Source: an uncultured Bacteroides sp.
GTDB lineage: Bacteria; Bacteroidota; Bacteroidia; Bacteroidales; Bacteroidaceae
DNA length: 64,000 nucleotides
NCBI GenBank assembly: GCA_958477465.1
Contig: CAUEFX010000002.1
Coordinates: 62,001 to 126,000 of the forward strand
Direction of reading: 5' to 3'
The translations under genes and the position numbers were made by a program. This document shows, in pieces, positions 16,693-26,312 of the stretch (position 1 is its first letter; each line of letters begins with the position of its first letter). Under the pieces are notes generated by a model, which saw nothing but the letters and a program-made list of their open reading frames with translations, searched no databases and had not been told where the DNA came from.

Positions 16693-18765
16693 ATGAATAC
16701 CGTTACAAAACTAACACGAATTTTTACCGTTGTACTGATTTCAGGAAGCACACTGAGCTCATGTACGCCCGGTGAGACACGACAAGAAGAAGTTTTAATA
16801 AAAGAGCGCCCGGACTGCACGCAAACCAATGTGAGCTATCCGGGAAACCGTTCTCCATTAAAACCGATGAATTTTATCAAACTCCCTGTGGGGGCCATAC
16901 AGCCGGAAGGATGGGTGGCGAAGTATCTGGATCTGCAAAAGGAGGGATTGACCGGACATTTGGGAGAGATCAGCGCATGGCTTGCCAAAGACAATAATGC
17001 CTGGCTCACCAATGGCGGCGATCATGGTTGGGAAGAGGTTCCCTATTGGCTGAAAGGCTATGGCGACATGGCCTACATCCTAAAAGACGAGAAGATGATA
17101 AACGAAGCCAAGACCTGGATTGAAGGAGTATTCCGAAGCCAACAGCCCAACGGCTATTTCGGTCCGGAAAACACCAGAAACGGAAATCCGGAACTCTGGG
17201 CACAGATGGTCATGCTCTGGTGTCTGCAATCTTACTATGAGTATTCTCAGGATGAAAGAGTGATTGCCCTGATGACCAACTACTTCAAATGGCAGATGAC
17301 CATACCGGATGAGCAATTTCTGGAAGACTATTGGGAGAACAGCCGGGGAGGCGATAATCTGCTGAGCGTCTATTGGCTCTACAACCGTACCGGCGACCGC
17401 TTTCTGCTGGAACTGGCAGAGAAGATCCACCGGAACACGGCCGACTGGACACGCCCTTCCACGCTGCCCAACTGGCACAATGTGAACATCGCACAATGTT
17501 TTCGCGAACCGGCAAGCTACTATATGCTGACGGGCGACTCGACCCTGCTGCAAGCATCCTACAATGCACATAACCTGATCCGGCGTACTTTCGGACAAGT
17601 ACCGGGAGGAATGTTCGGGGCTGACGAGAATGCCCGCATGGGATATATCGACCCTCGGCAGGGGGTAGAGACCTGCGGCATGGTGGAGCAGATGGCTTCC
17701 GATGAAATCATGCTCTGCATGACCGGTGATCCGTTCTGGGCGGAACATTGCGAAGAGGTGGCTTTCAACACCTATCCGGCAGCGGTAATGCCCGATTTCA
17801 AAGCCTTGCGATACATCACCTGCCCCAATCACACCGTAAGCGATTCGGAGAACCACCATCCGGGAATCGACAACAGAGGCCCTTTCCTTGCCATGAACCC
17901 ATTCAGCAGCCGCTGCTGCCAGCACAACCATGCGCAGGGATGGCCCTATTACAGTGAGCACCTGATATTGGCAACTCCCGACAACGGAGCCGCCATTGCC
18001 TTATACGCAGCTTGTAAGGGTACGCTCAAAGTGGCCGACGGACAAGAGATTACGCTTCACGAACAGACCAACTATCCTTTCGAGGAGAAGGTTCTTTTCA
18101 CCGTCAATACCGCCAAAGAGGTATGCTTCCCGCTCTACTTGCGTATACCTTCGTGGTGCGACCATCCGGAACTGTCCGTCAACGGGAAGCTCCAGAAGAT
18201 CGCCCCCGCACCGGGAAAATACATCTACCTCAACCGTACCTGGGCCGACGGAGACAAGGTGGAGCTGAGATTACCGATGAAACTCTCCATGCGTACTTGG
18301 CAAGTGAACAAAAACAGTGTCAGCGTAAACTACGGACCGTTGACGCTGTCGCTGAAGATAAATGAGGAGTATGTGCAAAAAGACAGCCGTTCCACAGCCA
18401 TATACGATTCCCGCTGGCAGGAAGGTGCAGACGCCACCCAATGGCCGTCTTACGAGATCTTCCCCCAATCACCCTGGAACTATGCCTTGGTATTGGACCC
18501 GAAAGCTCCCTTGAAGAACTTCAAAGTCATCCGGAAAGAGTGGCCTTCGGATAATTTCCCGTTTACCGTAGCCAACGTTCCGTTGGAGGTAAAAGCCGTC
18601 GGACGGCAAGTGCCTTCCTGGACAATCGACCGGTATGGCTTGTGCAGTGAATTGCCCGAAGCCGATGCCCCCAAAGGAGACAGCGAAGAGATTACATTGA
18701 TACCGATGGGTGCCGCCCGGTTGAGAATTTCGGCTTTCCCAAACACCTATGAACAAAACCAATAA
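16693..18765 (+). CDS. Glycoside hydrolase family 127-like (DUF1680) lipoprotein
   Basis: A 690-residue exported enzyme with a lipobox near Cys24 (TLSSC). It belongs to the GH127/GH146 clan, whose known members cleave beta-L-arabinofuranosides or the related branched sugar aceric acid. The zinc site typical of the family is complete: Glu326 and Cys328 in GVETCGMVE, and Cys408-Cys409 in FSSRCCQHNHAQGW; by analogy with HypBA1 of Bifidobacterium longum, Cys408 would be the nucleophile. The (alpha/alpha)6 barrel covers about 55-440 and beta-sandwich sequence follows. It leads a plus-strand set with GH2 and GH38 enzymes. Exact linkage is not readable from sequence. Confidence 0.85.
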   Translation: MNTVTKLTRIFTVVLISGSTLSSCTPGETRQEEVLIKERPDCTQTNVSYPGNRSPLKPMNFIKLPVGAIQPEGWVAKYLDLQKEGLTGHLGEISAWLAKDNNAWLTNGGDHGWEEVPYWLKGYGDMAYILKDEKMINEAKTWIEGVFRSQQPNGYFGPENTRNGNPELWAQMVMLWCLQSYYEYSQDERVIALMTNYFKWQMTIPDEQFLEDYWENSRGGDNLLSVYWLYNRTGDRFLLELAEKIHRNTADWTRPSTLPNWHNVNIAQCFREPASYYMLTGDSTLLQASYNAHNLIRRTFGQVPGGMFGADENARMGYIDPRQGVETCGMVEQMASDEIMLCMTGDPFWAEHCEEVAFNTYPAAVMPDFKALRYITCPNHTVSDSENHHPGIDNRGPFLAMNPFSSRCCQHNHAQGWPYYSEHLILATPDNGAAIALYAACKGTLKVADGQEITLHEQTNYPFEEKVLFTVNTAKEVCFPLYLRIPSWCDHPELSVNGKLQKIAPAPGKYIYLNRTWADGDKVELRLPMKLSMRTWQVNKNSVSVNYGPLTLSLKINEEYVQKDSRSTAIYDSRWQEGADATQWPSYEIFPQSPWNYALVLDPKAPLKNFKVIRKEWPSDNFPFTVANVPLEVKAVGRQVPSWTIDRYGLCSELPEADAPKGDSEEITLIPMGAARLRISAFPNTYEQNQ

Positions 18766-18784
18766 CAACATAAACGAACTTGCC

Positions 18785-20584
18785 ATGAACAAATTATTTG
18801 CCGTAGCGCTGTTGCTACTCATCAACGTTTCTAATGTATTCAGCGAGAATACTCCCCGCCCGGAGTATCCGCGCCCCCAATTCGAACGGTCTGAATGGAT
18901 AAACCTGAACGGTACCTGGACCTTCCAGTTCGACTTCGGGAACTCCGGTAAAGACCGCCAGTTGCAATCTGCGGAGAAATTTTCCCGGAACATCACCGTG
19001 CCTTTCTGTCCGGAAAGCAAATTATCGGGCGTAGAGTATACCGATTTTATCAATCAGATGTGGTATCAGAGAAATATCTCCATCCCGGCAGACTGGAACG
19101 GAAAGAAAATCCTCCTGCACTTCGGAGCAGTGGACTACCAGGCAGAGGTATTTATCGACGGCCAATTTATCGGACGGCATGTCGGCGGCAGCTCCTCATT
19201 CTGTATGGATCTGACCCGTTTTGCCAAAGCCGGAAACACCCACAATCTGATCGTATACGTGAAAGACGATCAACGTTCGGGCTTACAGACAATCGGTAAG
19301 CAATGTAACAATTTTTATTCCGGTGGCTGCTCGTACACCCGTGTTACCGGTATCTGGCAGACCGTATGGCTGGAAGCAGTTGCTCCTGCCGGACTGAAAG
19401 CTGCGGTAATCCGCCCGGATGTCGACCAGCAGCAGTTTGTCATCGAGCCGGAATTCTACAGTGAATCGGACGGTACGCTGGAAGTCACTTTGCTGGACGG
19501 GAAAAAAGCAATCGGCAAGAAGTCTGTGAAATGCGGCAACAGCTCCACCGTCATCCTGCCTGTAAAAAGTCCGAAACTATGGACTCCGGAAACCCCATAC
19601 CTGTACGATATCATCTATCGCGTAAAAGATGCGCAAGGAAATCTCATCGATGAGGTAAAATCGTATGCCGGCATGCGTAAAGTACATACAGCCAACGGAC
19701 TTTTCTACTTGAACAACGAGCCTTACTACCAACGTCTCGTGCTCGATCAAGGCTATTATCCCGAAGGAATCTGGACAGCACCGACCGACGAGGCGCTGAA
19801 GCACGACATCGAACTGGGAAAAGAGGCAGGTTTCAACGGTGCACGTCTGCACCAGAAAATGTTTGAAGAGAGATACTACTACTGGGCCGACAAACTGGGT
19901 TATATCACTTGGGGTGAATCAGCCAGCTGGGGGTCGGACGTCAACAACGAACTTGCCGTGCGCAACTTCATCAGCGAATGGTGTGAAGCCGTTGTACGCG
20001 ACCGTAACCACCCCTCACTTGTCACCTGGACACCGTTTAACGAAACATGGGGAGGCGGTCCGGATACTTACGTACGGTTGATTCAGGACATCTACCACCT
20101 GACAAAAGCCATCGACCCCACCCGCCCCATCAACGATGCCAGCGGCGACAACCATGTACTGACAGATATCTGGAGTGTGCACAACTACACGCAAGAGAAA
20201 GACAGACTCATCGAAGAGTTAAAGATAACAGAAGGAAAAGAACCTTACCGTAACTCACGCGATAAAAAATACCTGGCAGTATACGAAGGGCAACCCTACA
20301 TGTTGGACGAATTCGGAGGCATCCCCTGGATGGCAGCCGCAGACCGCAAGAACTCATGGGGATACGGCGGAATGCCTGAAGATGAAGAGGCTTTCTACCA
20401 ACGTCTGGAAGGACAGATAGATGCCTTGATCGCAAGCAAACATGTATTCGGTTTCTGCTACACACAATTGACCGATGTAGAGCAGGAGAAGAACGGTGTC
20501 TACTACTATGACCGCCGTCCGAAACTGGACATGAAACGTATCAAGGCCATCTTCGAGAAAATACCAAGCAGACCGGCGAAGTAA
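18785..20584 (+). CDS. Glycoside hydrolase family 2 protein
   Basis: An exported GH2 retaining exo-glycosidase of 599 residues (beta-galactosidase, mannosidase, glucuronidase or arabinosidase type). I start it at 18785 because this gives a proper signal peptide (MNKLFAVALLLLINVSNVFS); an in-frame ATG at 18749 would overlap the GH127 gene by 17 bases and put 12 polar residues in front. Domains: sugar-binding jelly roll (about 25-185), immunoglobulin-like domain (about 190-285), TIM barrel (about 290-599). Catalytic residues: acid/base Glu420 in TPFNETWG and nucleophile Glu509 in MLDEFGG. It lacks the C-terminal domains of LacZ. The GH127 gene ends just upstream, so translation is probably coupled. 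Confidence 0.88.
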   Translation: MNKLFAVALLLLINVSNVFSENTPRPEYPRPQFERSEWINLNGTWTFQFDFGNSGKDRQLQSAEKFSRNITVPFCPESKLSGVEYTDFINQMWYQRNISIPADWNGKKILLHFGAVDYQAEVFIDGQFIGRHVGGSSSFCMDLTRFAKAGNTHNLIVYVKDDQRSGLQTIGKQCNNFYSGGCSYTRVTGIWQTVWLEAVAPAGLKAAVIRPDVDQQQFVIEPEFYSESDGTLEVTLLDGKKAIGKKSVKCGNSSTVILPVKSPKLWTPETPYLYDIIYRVKDAQGNLIDEVKSYAGMRKVHTANGLFYLNNEPYYQRLVLDQGYYPEGIWTAPTDEALKHDIELGKEAGFNGARLHQKMFEERYYYWADKLGYITWGESASWGSDVNNELAVRNFISEWCEAVVRDRNHPSLVTWTPFNETWGGGPDTYVRLIQDIYHLTKAIDPTRPINDASGDNHVLTDIWSVHNYTQEKDRLIEELKITEGKEPYRNSRDKKYLAVYEGQPYMLDEFGGIPWMAAADRKNSWGYGGMPEDEEAFYQRLEGQIDALIASKHVFGFCYTQLTDVEQEKNGVYYYDRRPKLDMKRIKAIFEKIPSRPAK

Positions 20585-20599
20585 TATCCACCCATCGGA

Positions 20600-20657
20600 A
20601 GCCTGTTTGAATCCGGTTCTCCATCTCATTTCCGGAGGAGAGGGATTCAAGCAGGCT
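20600..20657 (+). promoter_or_regulatory. Large hairpin between GH2 and GH38 genes
   Basis: Arms 20600-20614 and 20643-20657 pair over 15 bp with one G-U; a shorter inner stem TCTCC/GGAGA lies in the loop. No T run follows, so it looks like an intercistronic stability or processing hairpin more than a terminator. Confidence 0.6.
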
Positions 20658-20693
20658 ATCAATTCCAAATAGATAACAATAAAACAGATCAAA

Positions 20694-23600
20694 ATGAAAA
20701 GACACATTGCCTTAATGGCAACGGCTCTACTACTATGCAACGGTTCCTACGCACAAAGTGCACAGCCCGAAAAGAAGCCCAAAGCCTACATGGTGGCAGA
20801 TGCGCATCTCGATACCCAATGGAACTGGGATGTACAGACCACCATCAAACATCACGTATGGAATACCATCAATCAGAACTTGCTCTTATTGAAGCAATAC
20901 CCCGACTACATCTTTAACTTTGAAGGGGGAATAAAATACGCCTGGATGAAAGAATACTATCCGGCACAGTACGAAGAGATGAAGAAATACATCCGGGAAG
21001 GACGCTGGCACATCAGTGGAGCCAGTTGGGATGCCAACGACGTACTGGTACCCTCTACGGAATCGGTCATCCGCAACATTATGCTCGGACAGGAGTATTA
21101 CCGGACAGAATTCGGTGTTGAAAGCACCGACATCTTCCTGCCGGACTGTTTCGGCTTCGGCTGGACACTGCCGACCATCGCCAACCATTGCGGCCTGATC
21201 GGCTTTTCATCCCAAAAACTGGATTGGCGCAACAAGCCTTTCTACGGGAAAAGCAAATATCCGTTTACCATCAGTTTATGGCAAGGAATAGATGGCGCTT
21301 CCATCATGTTTGCCCACGGGTATGATTACGGAAAGAGATGGGACGACGAGGATCTGTCGGAAAACAAACAACTGCTTGAACTGACAACGCACACTCCTCT
21401 CAACATGGCATACCGGTATTACGGTACCGGAGACATCGGCGGTTCGCCAACAATCGGCTCGGTACGTTCTGTCGAGAAAGGTATCAAAGGAGACGGTCCG
21501 TTGGAGATAATCAGTGCCACCAGCGACCAGCTGTACAAAGACTTCCAGCCTTATGACAAGCATCCTGAATTACCCGTATTCAACGGAGAGTTATTAATGG
21601 ATGTACACGGAACAGGATGCTACACCTCACAGGCAGCCATGAAGCTGTACAACCGCCAGAACGAACTGCTGGCCGATGCGGCAGAAAGAGCAGCCGTAAC
21701 GGCAGAGTGGCTGAATCTGGCAAGTTATCCCGGTTCTATCCTTTCCGAAGCCTGGAAACGCTTTATCTATCACCAGTTCCATGACGACCTGACGGGTACG
21801 AGTATTCCACGGGCATACGAATTTTCATGGAATGACGAGTTGATCTCTCTCAAGCAGTTCTCGAATGTCCTCACCTCTTCCATCCGCTCCATTGCCGGCC
21901 AGATGGATACACGGGTCAAAGGCACTCCTGTGGTATTGTACAACGCATTGGGATTCCCGGTACAGGATATAGCAGAAGTGGAAATTGCCTTGCCATCGGC
22001 ACCAAAAGGCATTACCGCTTACGACATGAACGGGAAAAAGGTTGCAGCACAATTACTGGGTTATGCCGATGGAAAAGCACAGTTGCTGATAGACGCATCT
22101 GTTCCGGCTACCGGATATGCCGTGTATGACATCCGCACATCGGGAAGTAGCAACAGCACGGTTGCCGCAAACAGCCGTACCATTGAAAACTCCATCTACA
22201 GAATAACACTGGATGAGAATGGAGACATACGTTCGCTTTTTGACAAGATCAACAACAAAGAGCTGGTTAAACAAGGCAAGACCATTCGTCTGGCCCTCTT
22301 CACCAAGAATGAATCACACCCTTGGCCCGCTTGGGAGATCATCAAAGAGACCATCGACAGGGAACCGGTTTCCATTACCGGAAATGTAAAAATATCGCAG
22401 ATCGAAAACGGTAATCTCCGTAAAACGCTTTGCATTGAGAAGACTCACGGCGAATCGGTATTCAAACAGTACATACGGCTCTACGAAGGCAGCCGCGCCG
22501 AACGGATCGACTTTTACAACGAAGTAGACTGGCAATCGACCAATGCTTTATTGAAAGCAGAATTTCCTCTGAATGTGGAAAATCGGGAGGCAACCTATGA
22601 CTTGGGAATCGGTAGCGTGAAACGAGGCAACAATACCGACACAGCCTATGAGGTATATGCACATTACTGGGCAGACCTGACCCAACAGGACAACAGTTAC
22701 GGTGTGTCATTCCTGAACGACAGCAAATACGGTTGGGACAAACCGAACGACCACACCCTGCGCCTGACCCTGCTCCATACTCCTGGCACAACGACCAATT
22801 ACGCTTATCAGGACCGTCAGGACTATGGTTACCACCGTTTCACCTACAGCCTTATCGGACACTCCGGAGCATTAGATCCCGCAAATATCGTAGAGAAGGC
22901 AGAGCTTATGAACCAACGTCTGAAAGCTTTCCAGACAAGCAAGCATAAAGGTACATTGGGGAAAGAATTCTCTTTCGCCGCTTCCAACAACCGTAATGTT
23001 ATTGTAAAAGCCATAAAAAAAGCGGAACGTTCGGACGAATACGTAGTACGCGTATATGAGACCGGAGGAAAAAGTGCCCAACAGGCCGTCTTATCGTTTG
23101 CCGGAAATATCCTCAACGCCAATGAGGCAGACGGAACCGAAAAGACCATCGGCAGTGCGACTTTCAACGGTAACCAACTGCAGGTCAGCATCAAGCCTTA
23201 CTCTATCAAGACATTCAAGGTACGCTTGAAGAAGTCAGCGCAGCCGCACTATCGGTCAGACTACGCCAACCTTCCGTTGAAGTACGACCGGAAATGTGCT
23301 TCGTTCAATGAATTCCGGGGAGAAGCCAATTTCGAATCCGGCTATTCATACGCAGCCGAATTACTGCCGGATTCAATCCTCATCAACCAGATCCCTTTCC
23401 ATCTGGGAGAGAAAGAGAACTTTAACGGCATGAGCTGCGAAGGAGACACCCTCCTCCTGCCGGCAGGACACACATATACACGCTTGTACTTCCTGGCTGC
23501 CGCTGCATCGGAAAACGACTGCACCGTTGCATTCAACTGCGGAAAGAACAAGACAGAACTTGTCATACCGTCTTATACGGGCTTCATCGGTCAATGGGGA

Positions 23601-24308
23601 CATACCAATCATACAAAGGGTTATCTGAAAGAGGCAGAAATTGCTTATGTCGGTACCCACCGTCATGCTTCCGGTGAAGATCTGCCCTATGAATACACTT
23701 ATATGTTTAAGTTCGGCATCGACATCCCCAAAGGCGCTACGAGCATCATCCTTCCAGAAAATGATAAGGTCGTCTTATTCGCTGCCACATTGGCAAACGA
23801 GAACCTGCCGGAAGCAGCTGCTGCATCAGAGCTGTTCCGTACAGCCAACAAAGAAAACGGCTCCGGCCTCTTTACAGATAATGCCCATAAAGAAAACCTG
23901 CTTAAGAATGCCAAAATTCTGTCATATTCAGGCTATGTCAACCAAAAAGAAAAACCGGAACATTTGATTGACGGCAACAATGATACCAAATGGTGTGACA
24001 TCAGCACAGCCCCGAGTTATGTAGACTTCGACTTGGGCAAACAGCAAGCCATCAGTGGCTGGAGACTGATCAATGCCGGAAAAGAGAGCCATAGCTATGT
24101 GACAAGAGGATGTTTTCTGCAAGGGAAAAATAATCCGGATGAAGAGTGGAAAACCCTGGACCGGATTGACGGCAACAGACGAAATAATGTGGAACGCCAA
24201 CTGTCCGAACCTGTACAGATACGTTATATTCGTCTGTTGGTAACCAATCCGGAGCAAAGCGCCGAAGGTAAAGACACCCGTATCTACGGATTCGAAGTAT
24301 ACAACTAA
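20694..24308 (+). CDS. Glycoside hydrolase family 38 alpha-mannosidase with C-terminal discoidin-like domain
   Basis: A 1204-residue exported GH38 retaining alpha-mannosidase. After a signal peptide (about 1-20, ending ...SYAQ) come the zinc and substrate motif ADAHLDTQWNWD (Asp36, His38, Asp40), the nucleophile Asp151 in LPDCFGFGW, the middle three-helix bundle with HQFHDDLTGTSIPRAYE near 362 (a zinc-ligand His), and the long GH38 C-terminal beta domains. The last about 135 residues resemble an F5/8 type C (discoidin) carbohydrate-binding module: LIDGNNDTKWCD, YVDFDLGKQ, IRYIRLLV, GFEVYN. Fusion with such a module suggests anchoring to a polymer. It is third in the GH127-GH2-GH38 set; alpha-mannoside in the same target glycan is the simplest reading. 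Confidence 0.88.
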   Translation: MKRHIALMATALLLCNGSYAQSAQPEKKPKAYMVADAHLDTQWNWDVQTTIKHHVWNTINQNLLLLKQYPDYIFNFEGGIKYAWMKEYYPAQYEEMKKYIREGRWHISGASWDANDVLVPSTESVIRNIMLGQEYYRTEFGVESTDIFLPDCFGFGWTLPTIANHCGLIGFSSQKLDWRNKPFYGKSKYPFTISLWQGIDGASIMFAHGYDYGKRWDDEDLSENKQLLELTTHTPLNMAYRYYGTGDIGGSPTIGSVRSVEKGIKGDGPLEIISATSDQLYKDFQPYDKHPELPVFNGELLMDVHGTGCYTSQAAMKLYNRQNELLADAAERAAVTAEWLNLASYPGSILSEAWKRFIYHQFHDDLTGTSIPRAYEFSWNDELISLKQFSNVLTSSIRSIAGQMDTRVKGTPVVLYNALGFPVQDIAEVEIALPSAPKGITAYDMNGKKVAAQLLGYADGKAQLLIDASVPATGYAVYDIRTSGSSNSTVAANSRTIENSIYRITLDENGDIRSLFDKINNKELVKQGKTIRLALFTKNESHPWPAWEIIKETIDREPVSITGNVKISQIENGNLRKTLCIEKTHGESVFKQYIRLYEGSRAERIDFYNEVDWQSTNALLKAEFPLNVENREATYDLGIGSVKRGNNTDTAYEVYAHYWADLTQQDNSYGVSFLNDSKYGWDKPNDHTLRLTLLHTPGTTTNYAYQDRQDYGYHRFTYSLIGHSGALDPANIVEKAELMNQRLKAFQTSKHKGTLGKEFSFAASNNRNVIVKAIKKAERSDEYVVRVYETGGKSAQQAVLSFAGNILNANEADGTEKTIGSATFNGNQLQVSIKPYSIKTFKVRLKKSAQPHYRSDYANLPLKYDRKCASFNEFRGEANFESGYSYAAELLPDSILINQIPFHLGEKENFNGMSCEGDTLLLPAGHTYTRLYFLAAAASENDCTVAFNCGKNKTELVIPSYTGFIGQWGHTNHTKGYLKEAEIAYVGTHRHASGEDLPYEYTYMFKFGIDIPKGATSIILPENDKVVLFAATLANENLPEAAAASELFRTANKENGSGLFTDNAHKENLLKNAKILSYSGYVNQKEKPEHLIDGNNDTKWCDISTAPSYVDFDLGKQQAISGWRLINAGKESHSYVTRGCFLQGKNNPDEEWKTLDRIDGNRRNNVERQLSEPVQIRYIRLLVTNPEQSAEGKDTRIYGFEVYN

Positions 24309-24335
24309 CCCGTTTTAATTCTCATTCGAACTGAT

Positions 24336-24424
24336 CCAGCCTTGTTCTCGCCCGTTTGCTACGCATCCCTTTAATCATCCATGATACTCCTAAATCAAAG
24401 CAAACAGACAGGGAATAAGGCTGG
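24336..24424. terminator. Possible terminator hairpin between converging genes
   Basis: CCAGCCTTGTTC (24336-24347) pairs with GAATAAGGCTGG (24413-24424) with one G-U, across a long loop. No T run is attached. It lies between the converging GH38 and EnvC-like genes, where a terminator is expected. Confidence 0.35.
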
Positions 24425-24447
24425 AGAAGTCCGAATAAATAAAAAGA

Positions 24448-25755
24448 TCACCGGTTCAACCAAGGTTCCGGATTCAACTTCTCCTTTTCTTTTCTCAATT
24501 GGAAATGCAATACGGTACGTCCGTTATCTGTAGCATCTGAAAATACCTGCCCGATGGCCTGCTTGGTTTTCACGGTATCTCCCGCCTTGACAGATGCGGA
24601 GGAAAGATTGCAGTAAACAGAGATATAATTGCCGTGACGGATCAGGACATTAAACAATCCATTCAATTGGAAAACGGCAGCCACCTTACCATCGAAGATC
24701 GCTCGTGCCTGCGCTCCCGGTTTTCCCTGAATGTCGATTCCTTTATTATCCAGCTTAACATTCCGCAATCCTTCGACAGCATACTGTCCATAGTGGCTGG
24801 TAATAATATAAGGACCGGAAATAGGCATAGGCAGTTTACCGCGATTACCGGCAAAGTTTCCGGATAATTCACGGTCGGCCTTGCTCAGGCTATACGCTTC
24901 CAAAGGAGCAGCTTTCTTCGCCGTTCCTCCTGAAGCGGAAGAAGATTTTCCGTCCTTTCCTTCCGTTTTCTTACGGGCCGTAGCCTCCCGTCGGGCTTCT
25001 TCGGCAGCACGCTTCCGGGCGCGTTCTATCTCTTCGGCTATCAACTTATCGATGCGGGCATTAAGCTGATTGGCTTCACGTTTTTTCTTGTTTATTTCAT
25101 TCTGCAGCCCTTTCTGTTTCTTTTGCAGATTGGCTACCAAGGTACGTTTCTCTTTCTCCTGGCTTTCGAGTTTCTGTTTCTCCTGCTCACGATCCTTCAA
25201 CAGATTCTCTTTGGCCTTCTTCACCTGTTGCAACTCGGCCCTTTTCTTCTTGATCTGTTCCTGCTTCTTCAGGATTTCTTCTCCTTGAAGCCGTTGATAC
25301 GTAGCGTACTCACGCACATAACGGAGCCGACGAAAGGTCTGCCCTAAGTTCTTGGCCGAAAAAATAAACATCAATTTTTCTTCAACCGACTTATTCCGGT
25401 ACAAGTATTGCACAGACGACTCATATTTCTTTTTCTTATCCCGCAGGTCGCGCTGTAATGTGCGAAGCTGGCGTTCCAATGCATTCAATTCGCGTTCAAG
25501 TGCCTCCACATCCTTGTTGATGGTCAAAATGTAACGCTTACGCTCTTCAATCTGTCCGGTCAGCGAGGCAAGGCTATTCAACTGGCTGCCTACATCTTTC
25601 TTTGTATTTTTCAACAATGACTCCGTATTGGCAATTTGTTTTTGCAATTCGCCACGTTTGCTTTCCAGCTCTTTGATCAACTTGCTGCTTTGGGCAAAAA
25701 GCGAAACGGTCAGAAAAAAGACACATGCCAATGATACAAAGATACGTCTCATCAT
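24448..25755 (-). CDS. EnvC-like murein hydrolase activator (coiled coil + degenerate LytM/M23)
   Basis: A 435-residue exported protein: signal peptide (about 1-22), a long coiled coil rich in Lys, Glu, Gln and Arg (about 25-260), and a LytM/M23 domain (about 315-435). The M23 catalytic residues are changed: the HxxxD zinc motif reads NKGIDIQ and the final HxH reads LHFQL, as in EnvC and NlpD, which do not cut peptidoglycan themselves but activate amidases during cell separation. Its start overlaps the stop of the DUF4292 gene as ATGA, and that gene overlaps the TPR gene in the same way, so the three are translationally coupled. An amidase-activating role is inference from the family. Confidence 0.88.
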   Translation of the reverse strand: MMRRIFVSLACVFFLTVSLFAQSSKLIKELESKRGELQKQIANTESLLKNTKKDVGSQLNSLASLTGQIEERKRYILTINKDVEALERELNALERQLRTLQRDLRDKKKKYESSVQYLYRNKSVEEKLMFIFSAKNLGQTFRRLRYVREYATYQRLQGEEILKKQEQIKKKRAELQQVKKAKENLLKDREQEKQKLESQEKEKRTLVANLQKKQKGLQNEINKKKREANQLNARIDKLIAEEIERARKRAAEEARREATARKKTEGKDGKSSSASGGTAKKAAPLEAYSLSKADRELSGNFAGNRGKLPMPISGPYIITSHYGQYAVEGLRNVKLDNKGIDIQGKPGAQARAIFDGKVAAVFQLNGLFNVLIRHGNYISVYCNLSSASVKAGDTVKTKQAIGQVFSDATDNGRTVLHFQLRKEKEKLNPEPWLNR

Positions 25756-26312
25756 AACTTAGTCAGCATATTTAATAAATCCGCAAGCGGCACTTGAGTA
25801 TATCTGTCGGATATTTCCGTAGGAGTCATTACAAACTCTTTGGAAGAAAAATCGTACAATCTCACTTTCGCTCTCTCCAATGACGGTATTCCTAATTCCT
25901 TGCCACTCAATTCCGATTTTCCCTCAGGCAAGGAAGCATCCAAAAGCAGCTTTTCCAATTTAGAGAACCGGGCCTCTTTGGGCAGGAGATCATTCAATTC
26001 GCTACGCGAAGCACGGACATACCGTTTATTCATCCGGTCGACGAGCAGAATCTCATCGGGAGTGATCTCCAGCCGGGCTATCTCTGTACGTAAAATAGGC
26101 ATCAGAATGGAGAGCTGTACACGTTCGCCTCCTTTCATCTTCATCGTTCCTCCGGTCGTTATGCTCCCATTGGTTCCGGAAGGTACTGTCAGTTGCAGTC
26201 TTGACGACAAGTACAGTACTGTTTCGGGAGCTGCTATACCGCCAACCTGCTTCGAACTCCGGCAGCTGGCCAATCCCCCCATCAGCAGTAACAAATATAG
26301 AATCTTTCTCAT
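25752..26312 (-). CDS. DUF4292 family lipoprotein
   Basis: A 186-residue lipoprotein with lipobox LASC (Cys17). It matches the DUF4292 pattern found in Bacteroidetes: beta strands such as TMKMKGGERVQLSILMPILRTEIARLEITPDEILLVDRMNKRYV-like amphipathic stretches, which resemble LolA/LolB-type lipoprotein-binding folds. It sits between a TPR lipoprotein and the EnvC-like activator with 4-base ATGA overlaps on both sides, an arrangement common in Bacteroides. A role in envelope assembly is inferred from fold likeness and neighbours only. Confidence 0.75.
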   Translation of the reverse strand: MRKILYLLLLMGGLASCRSSKQVGGIAAPETVLYLSSRLQLTVPSGTNGSITTGGTMKMKGGERVQLSILMPILRTEIARLEITPDEILLVDRMNKRYVRASRSELNDLLPKEARFSKLEKLLLDASLPEGKSELSGKELGIPSLERAKVRLYDFSSKEFVMTPTEISDRYTQVPLADLLNMLTKL

